A stretch of DNA of 64,000 bases from Phoenix dactylifera (Eukaryota > Streptophyta > Magnoliopsida > Arecales > Arecaceae): assembly GCF_009389715.1 (NCBI RefSeq), contig NW_024067995.1, positions 124,001 through 188,000 on the forward strand, given 5' to 3'. Made by a program: the position numbers and the translations under genes. The notes beneath the pieces were generated by a model, which did not search any database, was not told where the DNA came from, and saw nothing but the letters and a program-made list of their open reading frames with translations. Shown here piece after piece: positions 35,312 through 47,692 of this stretch (within the stretch, counting starts at the first letter, position 1; every line of letters starts with the position of its first letter).

Positions 35312-35331
35312 ATGGGGCTATAAAGCCCCAT
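35312..35331 (+). promoter_or_regulatory. LTR TATA box in the loop of a hairpin
   Basis: ATGGGGC-TATAAA-GCCCCAT: TATAAA lies between perfect 7-bp inverted arms. The 3' LTR copy is at 42117-42136. The truncated relative has lost the symmetry. This is the probable core promoter of the element. Confidence 0.75.
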
Positions 35332-37014
35332 CTACTTCTTCCCTAGGGCACCACCGAACCCCCTTCCTCTCCTCCTCCTCCCTCTTCTTCCTCTGCTCTT
35401 GCCTCCCAAGTGGCTGGCGGGCCGCCGGATCCACCACCATCACCACCCGTGCCCTCCCCTGTTTTGGGATCCACTTCCCTTTCAGAAAGCGTCGCCGTCG
35501 CCGTTGCCGCTGCTTGACATCGGACCGAGCCTCCCTCGGCTGAGATCCGCCACCTCCGTCGACTGTCGGTAAGCATCCCTCCTCCTTGCTTTCATGGATT
35601 TTGTTCTCCCTATTTCAGCCCCAAGCAACCGAGTCGGTTGCTTCTCCTTCCCGTCGGCCACAGCAACAGTCGCCGGCCGCCATGGCGGCCGGCTGGCCGT
35701 CGACCGAGAGGTGCCCTCCGGCCACCTAGGTCGGCCCCCCAGCCAGCCCTTTCCCCTCTCCCCTCTTCCTTCTCTTGCTATCCAACTCCCCTGTCCATGG
35801 GGAGTTTGGGGAAGATGAAGGCCCATCGTGGGCCGAACTGGGCCAACTTGGGCCTGGTTCACTAGGGGCCCAACTTGGGCCCAGTTCAATAGTGTTGGGC
35901 CCAGATGGGCCATAATCTTTTGTGGGCCCAATTTGGGCCCAGTTCAGCCTAGTTTGGGCCCTATTTGGGTCGTACCCTTTTGTGGGCCCAATCCAAATCC
36001 GAAACCCAGTCCAAACCCGAAACCCGTTTCGAACCCGAACCCGAACCCGAAACCCAATAGTATTATTTTTGATTTTTTGCTTAGCTCTGAAATTAACAAA
36101 GAAATTAATTAAATGTTAACAGGTGAACCTGATCCGCCTACCTGAAGTAGGAATTAAGCGAGAAGAGGTAAGTAACTTAATACTTCAAGTGTGATTTTCA
36201 AATAACTAGATTAAATTCTGAAATATGTTTTGTATTTAGTAAAATGGGTCTGGCATGTTAAATTTCATTTGAAAATTATGCTCTAAAATCCGTAAACTAT
36301 GACTGAAAAATTTATGAAATCTATTTATATATATATATATATATTCTCAGCATGGCTATGATATGTTCTGTTCTATTCTGGCCCCGCCAATGGGGATTAT
36401 ACGTTGGACCTGTCGACTTGTAATCTGTGAGGAACCGGTTTCGACACCGCGCCACCGGTAATTAGAATAGTAGTTTCTGAACACCGTTTCCACCGGTGAC
36501 TAACAATAGTGGTTTCTGGCACTCTGTGCAACCCATGCCACTGGGTTACGTGGCCGTAGCCTATCATGTTGAGATTATGATATTAGAGTTTTATAAAAAC
36601 AAAAATGATATTATTTGTGATTTGTTTCAAACATTGTCCTGTATTTTGATCTGATATGCTCTGACCCCACTCTGGGGTATTTTGTGGCTTGCTGGGCTAG
36701 TGTAGCTCATTATTCTGTTTTCTCCATTTTTCAGATCCAGAGGCTTGATCGCACGGGATTGGGGAGTGCGTTAGAGTTTCCGATGATTCTTCAGTTATTG
36801 GCATTTTAGTTAGTTTAGTTTGGACATTTGAATTATGTTGGCATATGTTATTTTGGAATTTTGTAAGACCGCTTTTGAACAATTTAAATAATTATGTTAT
36901 CTTTGAAAAGCTGTATCTACTTTGATATGATCTGCTGCCTTGCGCACCCGTGCGGCCCGCCGTGTGGGCGTGCGGCGTCTGCCGCGCCTCGGGCTCGGGG
37001 CGTGACAGATTTGG

Positions 37015-37026
37015 TGGTATCAGAGC
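37015..37026 (+). other. Gypsy primer-binding site (initiator tRNA-Met)
   Basis: TGGTATCAGAGC, seven bases after the 5' LTR, matches the initiator tRNA-Met complement typical of Tekay-like chromoviruses. Confidence 0.92.
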
Positions 37027-37224
37027 TTAGGTTTCAGATTCATAGGGATTATGTTTGAAACAGTCATATTTGAGCCTAAGTTTTAAGATCCTTAAGATTC
37101 GTTGGAAAGTTGAGAGATGGGGTAGTAACTAGACAAAGGGATAATGTTCATTTGCTTTGATTATTTTTGTATTATTCTATTTGGATAAATATTTTTAAAA
37201 TTTATATATTTTCATTGAATCAGA

Positions 37225-40200
37225 ATGCCGCCTCGCCGTGTCCGTAGCTTGAATCGGATGGTTGGGCGCTCTCGGGGAAGAGCCCCCACTAACCAAACGG
37301 GCGAGGCATCGCATAACTCAGGGCCCCAGGGTCAATCAACTCCAGAAGCTGCTGCCGGAAATCATACTCGGGTGCTCGAACTGATCGAGGAGGTCGTCGG
37401 GTTAGTACGCCAACAGAGGCAACAACCTCAGCAACCAGTCCAGCAGGATGTTGCTCCTCCTGAGCAAAGAAGGAGTATAGCAGAATTCAAGAGAATGGCA
37501 CCTTCGGCTTTTAAAGGCACCACTAGTCCTCAAGAGGCCGAAACCTGGATAAATGAAATGGAGAAAGCCTTCAGGGCAATGGAGTGCACCGATGAAGAGA
37601 AGGTCAGATTTGCCACCTATATGCTTCAGGACCGAGCTCATCATTGGTGGATGTCTATGGAGCGCACATTGGCACCCGAGCAGGAGGCGCTTACCTGGCA
37701 GAGATTCCGCACAGCATTCTACTCCAAGTATTTTCCATCCAGTCGCCTGAGGGAGCTACAGAGGGAATTTCTCAATCTGAATCAAGGAACTATGACTGTA
37801 GATGAGTATGAGGCAGAGTTTGACAGGCTATCTCGGTTTGCTCCCACCCTCGTCATGGATGCAGAGTCCCGGATGAGGAGATTTGAAGAAGGATTGAAGC
37901 CTCACTTACGTCGGAGTTTGGCCGCAATACACTCGACAAACTATGATGATCTGGTAGACAGGGCTAAGAATCTGGAAATTGTCTGGAAAGAAACCTATGA
38001 TGCCAAAGATAAGAAACAAAAGAAGAGAAGCAGAGATTATGATGCTCGCAGTGGACAAAATTCTAGCAAGACTGCAAAATCACATAACCAATCTTGGCAA
38101 TCAGGGAAGCAAGGATCTGATGGAAAGACTATTCAGCAAGAGAAGCATAAGTGTGATGCATGTGGTGGTATGCATAAGACTGAACACTGTAGACGATTAT
38201 CTGGTGCTTGTTTCAGATGCGGCCAGCAGGGTCATAAGGTAGCTGAGTGTCCTCAACAGGACCTTCGATCAGTTCAGAGGCCTCAAACTTCAAGAAACCA
38301 GCAAGTGCAAGCTTCTCCTGCTCCGGCTCAGTCAGCTCAGCCTTCTTCTCCTAAGCAGCAGAAAGGGGGGAGACTGCGCACACGGGGTCGTATTTATGCA
38401 CTGACTCAGCAGGATGCTCAGGCATCCAACACGGTGGTGTCAGGTACATTGTCAGTTGCTTCTGTTTATGCTTATACACTATTTGATTCTGGTGCTACGC
38501 ATTCCTTTGTGTCATCTACATTTGTGCAAAAACATGACCTGCCTTATGTGCAATTAGAGTATGATCTGCATGTTAGCACTCCTGCCGGGAGCGGGATGAT
38601 TGGTAACCAGGTCTGCAAGACTTGTCCGATTCAGATAGTAGGTAGAGACTTGCCTGCTGATTTGATAGTTATAGATATGCATGACTTTGACATAATCCTC
38701 GGTATGGACTGGTTAGCATCACAATTTGCCACCATTAATTGCCATGAGAAACGGGTAAACTTTCAGATCCCCGGAGATACCGAATTCAGCTTCGTAGGGA
38801 GTGGTGCTTATACCTCCCCTCGAGTTGTCTCCGCTATGCAAATTAAGCGGCTGCTTAGAAAGGGGAGTATGGCGTATATTGCCACAGTGGTTGATACCAG
38901 ACAATCAGATCAAAGATTGGAAGATATTCGAGTAGTGAATGAATACCCTGATGTCTTTCCGGAAGACCTTCCTGGCTTGCCACCAGATAGAGAAATTGAA
39001 TTTGCAATTGATTTAATTCCTGGTACCACACCAATCTCTAAGACCCCCTATAGAATAGCTCCAGCTGAAATGAAGGAATTAAAGGAGCAGTTGCAGGATC
39101 TTCTTGATAAGGGTTTCATCAGACCTAGTGTTTCACCTTGGGGAGCTCCAGTCTTATTTGTAAAGAAGAAGGATGGTAGTATGAGATTATGTATTGATTA
39201 TCGAGAGATAAATAAAGCAACAATAAAGAACAAGTATCCTCTACCAAGAATTGATGACTTATTTGATCAGTTAAAGGGTGCTCAGATATTCTCTAAAATT
39301 GATCTTCGTTCTGGGTACCATCAATTAAAGATAAGGGCTGAAGATGTGCCTAAAACTGCTTTTCGTACTCGTTATGGGCACTATGAATTTTTGGTCATGC
39401 CTTTTGGACTGACAAATGCCCCTGCAGCTTTTATGGATCTGATGAACAGGGTGTTCAGACCCTTTCTGGATAAATTTGTAGTAGTCTTTATTGATGATAT
39501 CTTGATCTATTCTGGGAGCCAGGCCGAGCACGAGCAACATTTGAGGTTAGTACTGGAAACCCTAAGACAAGAGCAGTTGTATGGTAAGTTGAAGAAAAGT
39601 GAATTCTGGCTAGACAGTGTGATGTTCCTAGGGCATGTAATATCTAAAGAGGGTATCTATGTGGATCCAAAGAAGATCGAGGCAGTGGTCAACTGGAGCA
39701 GACCCAATAGTGTTACTGAGATTCGCAGCTTCTTGGGCCTAGCAGGATATTATAGACGATTTGTTGAGGACTTTTTCTCTATTGCTGCATCTTTGACTCG
39801 ACTAACTCGTAAAGGAGTTAAGTTTGAGTGGTCAGATAAATGTGAACAGAGCTTCCAGGAGCTTAAGCAACGTTTGGTGTCCGCTCCCATCCTTACCCTT
39901 CCCTCTAGTGGCGAAGGTTATACCATCTACAGTGATGCCTCAAAGAAAGGATTGGGTTGTGTACTGATGCAGAATGATAAGGTTATTGCATATGCTTCCC
40001 GACAATTAAAGTCATATGAGGAGAACTACCCCGTTCATGATATGGAACTTGCTGCTGTTGTGTTTGCATTAAAAATTTGGAGACATTATTTATATGGTGA
40101 ATCTTGTAAGGTGTACACTGATCACAAAAGTTTGAAATACCTTTTTACCCAGAAGGAACTAAACATGAGACAGAGAAGATGGTTAGAGTTACTGAAGGAT

Positions 40201-41826
40201 TATGATTTGTCTATTCATTACCATCCGGGAAAAGCTAATGTGGTAGCAGATGCACTGAGCAGAAAATCCACTGGTAGTATTGCTGCCTTACTCACCTCTC
40301 AGAGGAAAATTCTGGAAGATCTGAGGAGAGCAGAAATTGAGGTATGTTGGCATGACTCTGATGCACAATTGGCAAACTTACGTGTCCAACCTACCTTGAA
40401 AGAGAGGATCAGGATTGCTCAAGCAGATGACCCTAAGTTGCAAAAGCTTAGAAGTGATATTGAATCAGGTTCTCAATCAGAATTCAGACTTCATGAGGAT
40501 GGATCATTGAGATACAGGAACAGAATGTGTATTCCAAATGACTCCGATTTAAAGAATGAAATTATGAAGGAAGCTCATAATACTGGATATACAGTGCATC
40601 CTGGGGGTACTAAGATGTATAAGGATTTGAAAGGCACATTTTGGTGGAATAATATGAAGAGAGAAATTGCACAATTTGTGGCTCGGTGTTTGACGTGTCA
40701 GCAAGTTAAAGCAGAGCATCAAAGACCGGCAGGGTTGTTGCAGCCCCTACCACTTCCTGAATGGAAGTGGGAACACATCACTATGGACTTTGTCTCCGGG
40801 TTGCCTCGCACTCTTAAAGGTTATGATGCTATATGGGTGATTGTGGACAGATTGACAAAGTTGGCACACTTTTTGGCATTCAAAGTAGGAATGACCTTGG
40901 AAAAGTTTGCAGAGCTCTACATGGAACAAATAGTGAGGTTGCATGGAGTACCCGTATCCATTGTTTCCGATAGGGACTCGCGGTTTGTATCTCACTTTTG
41001 GAATAGTTTGCATAAAGCCTTGGGGACCACTCTGAGCTTCAGCACAGCTTTCCACCCTCAGACTGATGGCCAATCAGAAAGAACCGTTCAGACCTTGGAA
41101 GATATGCTAAGAGCTTGTGTAATGGATATGAAAGGTTCTTGGGACCGTCACTTGCCTTTAGTTGAGTTTGCATATAATAACAGTTACCAGGCAAGTATTC
41201 AAATGGCACCTTATGAGGCTCTATATGGAAGAAAGTGTAGATCACCTATCTGTTGGGATGATGTTGGTGAAAGAAAAATTATGGGCCCCGAGATTGTGCA
41301 ACAAACAGTAGAGAAGATCCAGCTGATCAGGGAACGCCTCCGGATAGCTCAGAGCAGACAGAAAAGTTATGCAGATAATAGAAGAAGGGAATTGGAATTT
41401 CAAGTCGGAGATCATGTGTTTCTGAAAGTGTCTCCTACTAAAGGGGTGATGCGATTTGGAATACGCGGAAAACTTAGTCCACGCTATGTCGGCCCCTTTG
41501 AAATTCTGGAAAGAGTAGGAGCAGTAGCTTACAAATTGGCACTTCCACCTTCACTGTCTGGAGTTCACAATGTTTTTCATGTTTCCATGCTAAGAAAGTA
41601 TATTCCAGATATGAGCCATGTGGTAGAAGTGGCTCCCTTGCAGCTTAGAGAAGATTTGACATATCCTGAGCAGCCTGTACGTGTGGTTGATAGAAAAGAG
41701 CAAGTGTTGAGGAGGCGCACGATTCCTTATGTTAAGATCCAGTGGAGCAATCACTCAGAACGAGAGGCCACGTGGGAGCTGGAGGACGAGATGAAGGAAA
41801 AATATCCGGACCTTTTTGCAAGCTAA
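37225..41826 (+). CDS. Gypsy gag-pol polyprotein, 1533 residues, uninterrupted
   Basis: ATG at 37225 opens one frame to the stop at 41826. Order: retrotransposon gag (about 85-270); two zinc knuckles, [13 protein letters not shown] (310-322) and [14 protein letters not shown] (329-342); protease DSGA (421-424); reverse transcriptase (about 620-800) with FIDD (755-758); RNase H; integrase with an HHCC finger (about 1115-1165) and DDE core (Asp near 1188 and 1249, Glu near 1285); and a C-terminal chromodomain-like stretch ending in EKYPDLFAS. The protease-RT-RNase H-integrase order is that of Ty3/gypsy. I see no stop, frameshift or loss of a catalytic residue. The product would form virus-like particles, copy its RNA and integrate; chromodomains of this clade target chromatin. 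Confidence 0.96.
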   Translation: MPPRRVRSLNRMVGRSRGRAPTNQTGEASHNSGPQGQSTPEAAAGNHTRVLELIEEVVGLVRQQRQQPQQPVQQDVAPPEQRRSIAEFKRMAPSAFKGTTSPQEAETWINEMEKAFRAMECTDEEKVRFATYMLQDRAHHWWMSMERTLAPEQEALTWQRFRTAFYSKYFPSSRLRELQREFLNLNQGTMTVDEYEAEFDRLSRFAPTLVMDAESRMRRFEEGLKPHLRRSLAAIHSTNYDDLVDRAKNLEIVWKETYDAKDKKQKKRSRDYDARSGQNSSKTAKSHNQSWQSGKQGSDGKTIQQEKHKCDACGGMHKTEHCRRLSGACFRCGQQGHKVAECPQQDLRSVQRPQTSRNQQVQASPAPAQSAQPSSPKQQKGGRLRTRGRIYALTQQDAQASNTVVSGTLSVASVYAYTLFDSGATHSFVSSTFVQKHDLPYVQLEYDLHVSTPAGSGMIGNQVCKTCPIQIVGRDLPADLIVIDMHDFDIILGMDWLASQFATINCHEKRVNFQIPGDTEFSFVGSGAYTSPRVVSAMQIKRLLRKGSMAYIATVVDTRQSDQRLEDIRVVNEYPDVFPEDLPGLPPDREIEFAIDLIPGTTPISKTPYRIAPAEMKELKEQLQDLLDKGFIRPSVSPWGAPVLFVKKKDGSMRLCIDYREINKATIKNKYPLPRIDDLFDQLKGAQIFSKIDLRSGYHQLKIRAEDVPKTAFRTRYGHYEFLVMPFGLTNAPAAFMDLMNRVFRPFLDKFVVVFIDDILIYSGSQAEHEQHLRLVLETLRQEQLYGKLKKSEFWLDSVMFLGHVISKEGIYVDPKKIEAVVNWSRPNSVTEIRSFLGLAGYYRRFVEDFFSIAASLTRLTRKGVKFEWSDKCEQSFQELKQRLVSAPILTLPSSGEGYTIYSDASKKGLGCVLMQNDKVIAYASRQLKSYEENYPVHDMELAAVVFALKIWRHYLYGESCKVYTDHKSLKYLFTQKELNMRQRRWLELLKDYDLSIHYHPGKANVVADALSRKSTGSIAALLTSQRKILEDLRRAEIEVCWHDSDAQLANLRVQPTLKERIRIAQADDPKLQKLRSDIESGSQSEFRLHEDGSLRYRNRMCIPNDSDLKNEIMKEAHNTGYTVHPGGTKMYKDLKGTFWWNNMKREIAQFVARCLTCQQVKAEHQRPAGLLQPLPLPEWKWEHITMDFVSGLPRTLKGYDAIWVIVDRLTKLAHFLAFKVGMTLEKFAELYMEQIVRLHGVPVSIVSDRDSRFVSHFWNSLHKALGTTLSFSTAFHPQTDGQSERTVQTLEDMLRACVMDMKGSWDRHLPLVEFAYNNSYQASIQMAPYEALYGRKCRSPICWDDVGERKIMGPEIVQQTVEKIQLIRERLRIAQSRQKSYADNRRRELEFQVGDHVFLKVSPTKGVMRFGIRGKLSPRYVGPFEILERVGAVAYKLALPPSLSGVHNVFHVSMLRKYIPDMSHVVEVAPLQLREDLTYPEQPVRVVDRKEQVLRRRTIPYVKIQWSNHSEREATWELEDEMKEKYPDLFAS

Positions 41827-41860
41827 GGTATGTTAAATTTCGAGGACGAAATTTTTTTTT

Positions 41861-41872
41861 AGGGGGGAAGAA
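41861..41872 (+). other. Gypsy polypurine tract
   Basis: AGGGGGGAAGAA, preceded by a T-run, ends directly at the 3' LTR. Confidence 0.9.
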
Positions 41873-43817
41873 TGTGAGACACGGGGCTGAAGTCGGCAGC
41901 CCTCGCCGACTTCAGCCCCGATTCATTTGGGGAAGGAGCCGGAACAGAGGATCGCGTGGGCGATCCTCTCCGGCTCCTCCGGAGGGGCAAACAAGGCAAG
42001 GGCGCCGCAAGATTCCCGCGGCGCCCCTCCTAGTCCATCCACAGCCGATTCACGGCCGTGAATCGGCCGTGGATCTCGCTTGACCGCCGCGATTTTCGCG
42101 GCGGAGAACCGTTACGATGGGGCTATAAAGCCCCATCTACTTCTTCCCTAGGGCACCACCGAACCCCCCTCCTCTCCTCCTCCTCCCTCTTCTTCCTCTG
42201 CTCTTGCCTCCCAAGTGGCTGGCGGGCCGCCGGATCCACCACCATCACCACCCGTGCCCTCCCCTGTTTTGGGATCCACTTTCCTTTCGGAAAGCGTCGC
42301 CGTCGCCGTTGCCGCTGCTTGACATCGGACCGAGCCTCCCTCGGCCGAGATCCGCCACCTCCGTCGACTGTCGGTAAGCATCCCTCCTCCTTGCTTTCAT
42401 GGATTTTGTTCTCCCTGTTTCAGCCCCAAGCAACCGAGTCGGCTGCTTCTCCTTCCCGTCGGCCACAGCAACAGTCGCCGGCCGCCATGGCGGCCGGCTG
42501 GCCGTCGACCGAGAGGTGCCCTCCGGCCACCTAGGTCGGCCCCCCAGCCAGCCCTTTCCCCTCTCCCCTCTTCCTTCTCTTGCTATCCAACTCCCCTGTC
42601 CATGGGGAGTTTGGGGAAGATGAAGGCCCATCGTGGGCCGAACTGGGCCAACTTGGGCCTGGTTCACTAGGGGCCCAACTTGGGCCCAGTTCAATAGTGT
42701 TGGGCCCAGATGGGCCATAATCTTTTGTGGGCCCAATTTGGGCCCAGTTCAGCCTAGTTTGGGCCCTATTTGGGTCGTACCCTTTTGTGGGCCCAATCCA
42801 AATCCGGAACCCAGTCCAAACCCGAAACCCGTTTCGAACCCGAACCCGAACCCGAAACCCAATAGTATTATTTTTGATTTTTTGCTTAGCTCTGAAATTA
42901 ACAAAGAAATTAATTAAATGTTAACAGGTGAACCTGATCCGCCTACCTGAAGTAGGAATTAAGCGAGAAGAGGTAAGTAACTTAATACTTCAAGTGTGAT
43001 TTTCAAATAACTAGATTAAATTCTGAAATATGTTTTGTATTTAGTAAAATGGGTCTGGCATGTTAAATTTCATTTGAAAATTATGCTCTGAAATCCGTAA
43101 ACTATGACTGAAAAATTTATGAAATCTGTTTTTATATATATATATATATATTCTCAGCATGGCTATGATATGTTCTGTTCTATTCTGGCCCCGCCAATGG
43201 GGATTATACGTTGGACCTGTCGACTTGTAATCTGTGAGGAACCGGTTTCGACACCGCGCCACCGGTGATTAGAATAGTGGTTTCTGGACACCGTTTCCAC
43301 CGGTGACTAACAATAGTGGTTTCTGGCACTCTGTGCAACCCATGCCACTGGGTTACGTGGCCGTAGCCTATCATGTTGAGATTATGATATTAGAGTTTTA
43401 TAAAAACAAAAATGATATTATTTGTGATTTGTTTCAAACATTGTCCTGTATTTTGATCTGATATGCTCTGACCCCACTCTGAGGTATTTTGTGGCTTGCT
43501 GGGCTAGTGTAGCTCATTATTCTGTTTTCTCCATTTTTCAGATCCAGAGGCTTGATCGCACGGGATTGGGGAGTGCGTTAGAGTTTCCGATGATTCTTCA
43601 GTTATTGGCATTTTAGTTAGTTTAGTTTGGACATTTGAATTATGTTGGCATATGTTATTTTGGAATTTTGTAAGACCGCTTTTGAACAATTTAAATAATT
43701 ATGTTATCTTTGAAAAGCTGTATCTGCTTTGATATGATCTGCTGCCTTGCGCACCCATGCGGCCCGCCGTGCGGGCGTGCGGCGTCTGCCGCGCCGAGTC
43801 GGGCTCGGGGCATGACA
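41873..43817 (+). repeat. Gypsy 3' LTR
   Basis: 1945 bp with the same termini as the 5' LTR. It differs by about 20 substitutions, mostly C/T and G/A, plus small indels including 3 bp near 43795. The palindrome cluster is at 41883-42104 and the TATA hairpin at 42117-42136. Confidence 0.96.
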
Positions 43818-43822
43818 TCACT

Positions 43823-44602
43823 GCCACACTTTCTAGGGATTTATCCATACCTTTATTGGGGAATAAGCACTGTAAAGATTAGCTGCCTTAAGTAATCTTT
43901 TCTCAAATTTGGATACTATTACTTTTGTTTATGTCGGAAATTGCATTGAAAAATCTTATGAAAATATGCATGCATTTAATGATCTGCACACTTCTGTACA
44001 TGGTTGTGTATCCATCTGCCATTTATGCTTCCTATTGGTGCTGGATCGCATATTAATTTCTCAAATGGAATTTTGCCTGTATCTAGTCCTGTTACATACT
44101 CCAGTTGATAAATTGTAGTTAATTGTGAGCTTTTTCAAATCCATCGATGCCATAAAGTACAAATTTGATTGGCACAGGTAGTATCACTGTCTGCTGCATA
44201 AAGACACTAACCATGCTATAAATATTATCTGGGTATTCTGAAAGGTTAAAATGTTTTGTCGAGTGAGGAACTTACAAGACCTCTTTCTGCAGGTACTTAA
44301 TTGACAAGTGGTGAAATCTGATTCTGCAACTATTAAGGTACATTTTTGACACTTAGTCACCATACTTTGCTGGTCCAGTGGATTAAGTTAGGAGACTACT
44401 GAAATGGCTCTGGTTGCAATTTGTATGTTTCACTGTTCTTACAAATTTTGTGCTTCTTGTAACTGAGGGTTGACATTGTAATGGAACAAAGTTTTTGATT
44501 GTACCTTAAACCTGTGTTTAGTACTCGAGGAATTATGGGATTCCATTACGTAGTTAGCAGATCCTTTGTTATTCAGTGATCGCTATGGTGTTGTGTCTTG
44601 TT
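43823..44602 (+). other. Captured host DNA between the gypsy and hAT insertions
   Basis: Non-coding and T-rich, like plant intron sequence. A possible short exon CTGCAG|GTACTT...ATTAAG|GTACAT (about 44294-44337) has splice-like edges, but I cannot assign it to a gene. Confidence 0.4.
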
Positions 44603-44662
44603 GTCATGCTTAGAGATGGGCACTGGGCCGGGCCGCCCACGGCCCGGCACGGCACGGCACGA

Positions 44663-44785
44663 AGCGGGCCGTGCCTGGCACGGCCCGCCAGCTACAGTGA
44701 CGGGCCGTGCCTGGCACCGCCCCTTTGATAGGGCCGTGCTGGGCTAGCGAATCCTGGCCAGCGGGCCGTGCCAGGCACGGCCCGC
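44663..44785. repeat. hAT subterminal palindromes, transposase-3' side
   Basis: Units with arms GGGCCGTGCC and GGCACGGCCC around a single central base occur at 44666, 44702 (one arm imperfect) and 44763. The first two are 36 bp apart. Further partial GGCACGGCCCG half-sites follow to 44930. Confidence 0.85.
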
Positions 44786-45260
44786 TTCGGGCCTGGGCCG
44801 GCACGGCCCGGTCTAGGCACGCGGGCCAAGCACGGCACGGCCCGCGTGCCAGCACGGCACGGCCCATAAGGGCCTGGGCCGGGCTGGCACGCGGGCCTGG
44901 CACGGTCCGGGCCTGGGCCCGGCTCGGCCCGATAAAATTTTTTTAATACATTAATAAATTATGAACACTAAGAAATCTTGATTTATGAATATAAAGCCAC
45001 CTTAATGGTGGGGGGTTTGGCATAGACCCCTACCAGTTTATTAATTTCAATCAAAATGGTACATGAAGGGAGGTTTGGACCTTGGTCTGACCTCTAGATT
45101 CTAGAATACAATAAGAAACTAAGAAAGGGCCGAGGTTTGGACCTTGGTCTGACCTCCAGAATACAATAAAAATGTACAATTATAAAAAATTAAGAAATCT
45201 TACTAATCATCAGTGATTCAGTGAATCAGTATTCACTCTTCAGTCTTCAGTCTTCAGTCT

Positions 45261-47285
45261 TCAGTCTTCAGTAGTGTTTGTATCATCATCATCAGAGGAT
45301 GTTGTATTATGTCCACCTTTATCTTGAAGTCTTGCCTCAGCATCCAGCCAATCCTTGAAGCAGAGAAGCATCTCCACCGTTTCGCCCGTCATCCTACTTC
45401 TCTTTTCGTCAAGAACACGCCGACCTGCACTAAAAGCGGATTCCGATGCTACCGTGGACATCGGCACAGCTAAAATATCGCGTGCAATTGCAGACATAAC
45501 AGGATATTGATTTCTAACACTCTTCCACCAAGATAATACATCTAGATTCTCTATTTGATTTTCATCATATGCAGACTGAAGATCATTTCGTAAATAAAAT
45601 TCTAGTTCACTACTTAAAGATGAAGAAGATGAAGAGGAACTTGAAGCATGTGTGTGTCTTCTCTGTGCAATGAATGAAAAAATAGATGACGAACGAGAAC
45701 TACTAGAAGGAGGAATAGAGGTTTGTATTTGTGTTCTAGATCCACGAATTTTTTCATCATATATAGCATAAATATCATAAAGAAGTTGTCTTACCTCATC
45801 TTTAGCAGATTCAGCATCTTGATTCATATTTTCAGCGTATGCATCAAGTAAAATTAGCACGCCATTTAATTTAACTCTAGGATCAAATACAGCAGCTAAG
45901 TTATGCATAGGATATATCCTGTCCCAATACTCATTCCATTTAGATTCCATTAGGTGAATAATAGGCATTAAAACATCATCATATCTATGTTCTGCAAATT
46001 TTTGACTAATTATATATGCTTGTTGTAAAAATGAACATGAAGTAGGGTAATAAATACCAGAAAGAACATTGGTAGCATTATAAAAACTAAGCAAAAAATC
46101 TTCCAAAATTTTTCCTTTATTCCAATCAGTTTCAGTCAATGTAAATCCTAATCCACGATCATTAATATATGCACTTAATAAATTTTTATATGGGTATGCA
46201 TCATGTATCATGCTATATGTGGAGTTCCAACGAGTAATTACATCAAGTTTAAATTTTTTAAAACGTTTACCATGATTTATGCATAATTCCTTAAATTCTT
46301 GAAGTCTTGATCTAGAAGCATGAATAAAAGAAACTGCATTTCTAATTTTTGAAATCACATCTTGAATCATGCCCATGCCAGCTTGAACAGAAAGATTTAA
46401 GATATGACATGCACATCTAATATGCAGTAAATTTCCATCTAATATGGGATGCAATGAGTCTCTTAATAATACAACAGCAGAATTATTATTAGATGCATTA
46501 TCAAAAGTAATAGACATAATTTTATCATTAATATTATATGAACATGCAGTTTGATAAATTATATTTGAAATTTGTTGCCCAGAATGTGGAAAATCAAAAG
46601 CACGAAAAGCAAGAATACGTTTATTTAATTGCCAATCATTATCAATATAATGAGCAGTAATGGCAATAAAAGAATTACTACCTACAGATGCTGACCAAAT
46701 ATCAGAAGTTAATGAAATTTTTACATTTAAAGTAGAAAGTGTTTCAATTAAATTTTGTTTCATTGCTAAAAAATTGGTCATAGCTACTCTTCTAAATGTA
46801 CGCCTACTAGTTCTTTTGTAAGCAGGTTGTAGGTTTAATTGAACATATTCTTCAAAATTAAAAGATTCACATAAACTAAAAGGTAATTCATCCTTGACTA
46901 TCCATTTTACAAGTGCTTTTCTTTGATTTTCATGATTATATGCAAAATTACCTACAAGTAATCCCCCTTGTATATTAAGGCTACTTTGAGTTTGAGCATG
47001 AGAATCATGCATCCTATGACTCTCTTGATGTCTTTTTAAATGCCCTGTTCCCCCACTACTACTACAACTATAAAGTTTGGCACATTTTTTACATTTAGCT
47101 TTCCAGACTCCCTCAACCATAACTCTATCAAATTCATTCCATACAGTACTAGTCCTCTTACGAGAAGAGGTTTGACCTTCACTCGGTTCACCAGTTCTAG
47201 AGGAACTAGGAACAGGGGGTTGGGGATTAGTTTCTTCCCCCTCAGAAACAGGAATGCCAAACTGACTTTCCTCAAAAGATGACAT
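45261..47285 (-). CDS. hAT transposase with BED zinc finger (674 residues)
   Basis: ATG at 47285, 674 residues, within the usual range for this family (Ac/Tam3 and RICESLEEPER-like). The N-terminal BED finger has W49 and W61, C65, C68, H86 and H90. The RNase H-like core has TSDIW (D195), SITFDN (D262), the CACHILNL motif near 291-298 and, after the long helical insert, ASESAFS with E615, giving the D-D-E triad. The C-terminal hAT dimerisation region spans about 580-655 (LSWWKSV, LAVPMSTVASESAFSAGRR). Serine-rich and aspartate-rich stretches lie near 530-570 and at the C-terminus. A (TCTTCAG)n run overlaps the gene's 3' end near 45238-45270. It should bind element ends and catalyse cut-and-paste transposition. 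It could also be a domesticated gene, but intact TIRs and TSD argue for a live or recent transposon. Confidence 0.95.
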   Translation of the reverse strand: MSSFEESQFGIPVSEGEETNPQPPVPSSSRTGEPSEGQTSSRKRTSTVWNEFDRVMVEGVWKAKCKKCAKLYSCSSSGGTGHLKRHQESHRMHDSHAQTQSSLNIQGGLLVGNFAYNHENQRKALVKWIVKDELPFSLCESFNFEEYVQLNLQPAYKRTSRRTFRRVAMTNFLAMKQNLIETLSTLNVKISLTSDIWSASVGSNSFIAITAHYIDNDWQLNKRILAFRAFDFPHSGQQISNIIYQTACSYNINDKIMSITFDNASNNNSAVVLLRDSLHPILDGNLLHIRCACHILNLSVQAGMGMIQDVISKIRNAVSFIHASRSRLQEFKELCINHGKRFKKFKLDVITRWNSTYSMIHDAYPYKNLLSAYINDRGLGFTLTETDWNKGKILEDFLLSFYNATNVLSGIYYPTSCSFLQQAYIISQKFAEHRYDDVLMPIIHLMESKWNEYWDRIYPMHNLAAVFDPRVKLNGVLILLDAYAENMNQDAESAKDEVRQLLYDIYAIYDEKIRGSRTQIQTSIPPSSSSRSSSIFSFIAQRRHTHASSSSSSSSSLSSELEFYLRNDLQSAYDENQIENLDVLSWWKSVRNQYPVMSAIARDILAVPMSTVASESAFSAGRRVLDEKRSRMTGETVEMLLCFKDWLDAEARLQDKGGHNTTSSDDDDTNTTED

Positions 47286-47692
47286 ATCTATGATTAATTC
47301 AAAAAATAAAAACTAACCGCAAGGAGGAATTGAGTAGAGGGTCGGAGGGCAGAGGCAGCGCCGAGATTCCGAGCTTCCTCTTGTGCTCTCAACAGAAGCG
47401 ACCTTCTCTTCTCAACAGGAACCTCCTCTTGTGTAGCACTTGAACAAACTAAAAATTAAATTGCTAGAAGAGCACTTTAGAAGAGAGAAATAATAGCAGT
47501 AGAGAAGGAGAGAATGAGAGGTTTGGTGTGGTGAGAATGAGGGAGGAATGGGCTATTTATAGAAGCCCAAAAAATTTTTTTTCCCAAAATACCCCTCAAT
47601 TCAGCCGTTATAGGACTGTTGGGAGGGCCAAAACCGTCTTTTTCCCGAAAATAGCCGTTGGAAACGGCTATTTTCTTCCCCCCTCTCCAGAC

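Larger units (their letters stand above)
35068..37007 (+). repeat. Gypsy 5' LTR
   Basis: TGTGAGAC to GGGCGTGACA, 1940 bp. The first 265 bp hold six hairpins and the TATA element. About 35825-35985 is rich in GGGCC motifs and 36010-36055 in CCCGAA repeats. The U3/R/U5 borders are not determined. Confidence 0.96.
35068..43817 (+). mobile_element. Complete Ty3/gypsy chromovirus (Tekay/Del-like), 8750 bp
   Basis: The LTRs are 1940 and 1945 bp and run from TGTGAGAC to TGACA. The target duplication TCACT is perfect (35063-35067 and 43818-43822). Primer-binding site, one open gag-pol frame and polypurine tract are all present. I count about 20 LTR differences (around 1%). It lies inside the CACTA element, within the captured host DNA. 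All visible parts needed for autonomous movement are in place. Confidence 0.97.

Noticed and set aside
36020..36058. CCCGAACCCGAA repeats as possible interstitial telomere sequence
   Set aside because: Plant telomeres are CCCTAAA; this is an LTR-internal simple repeat present in every copy.
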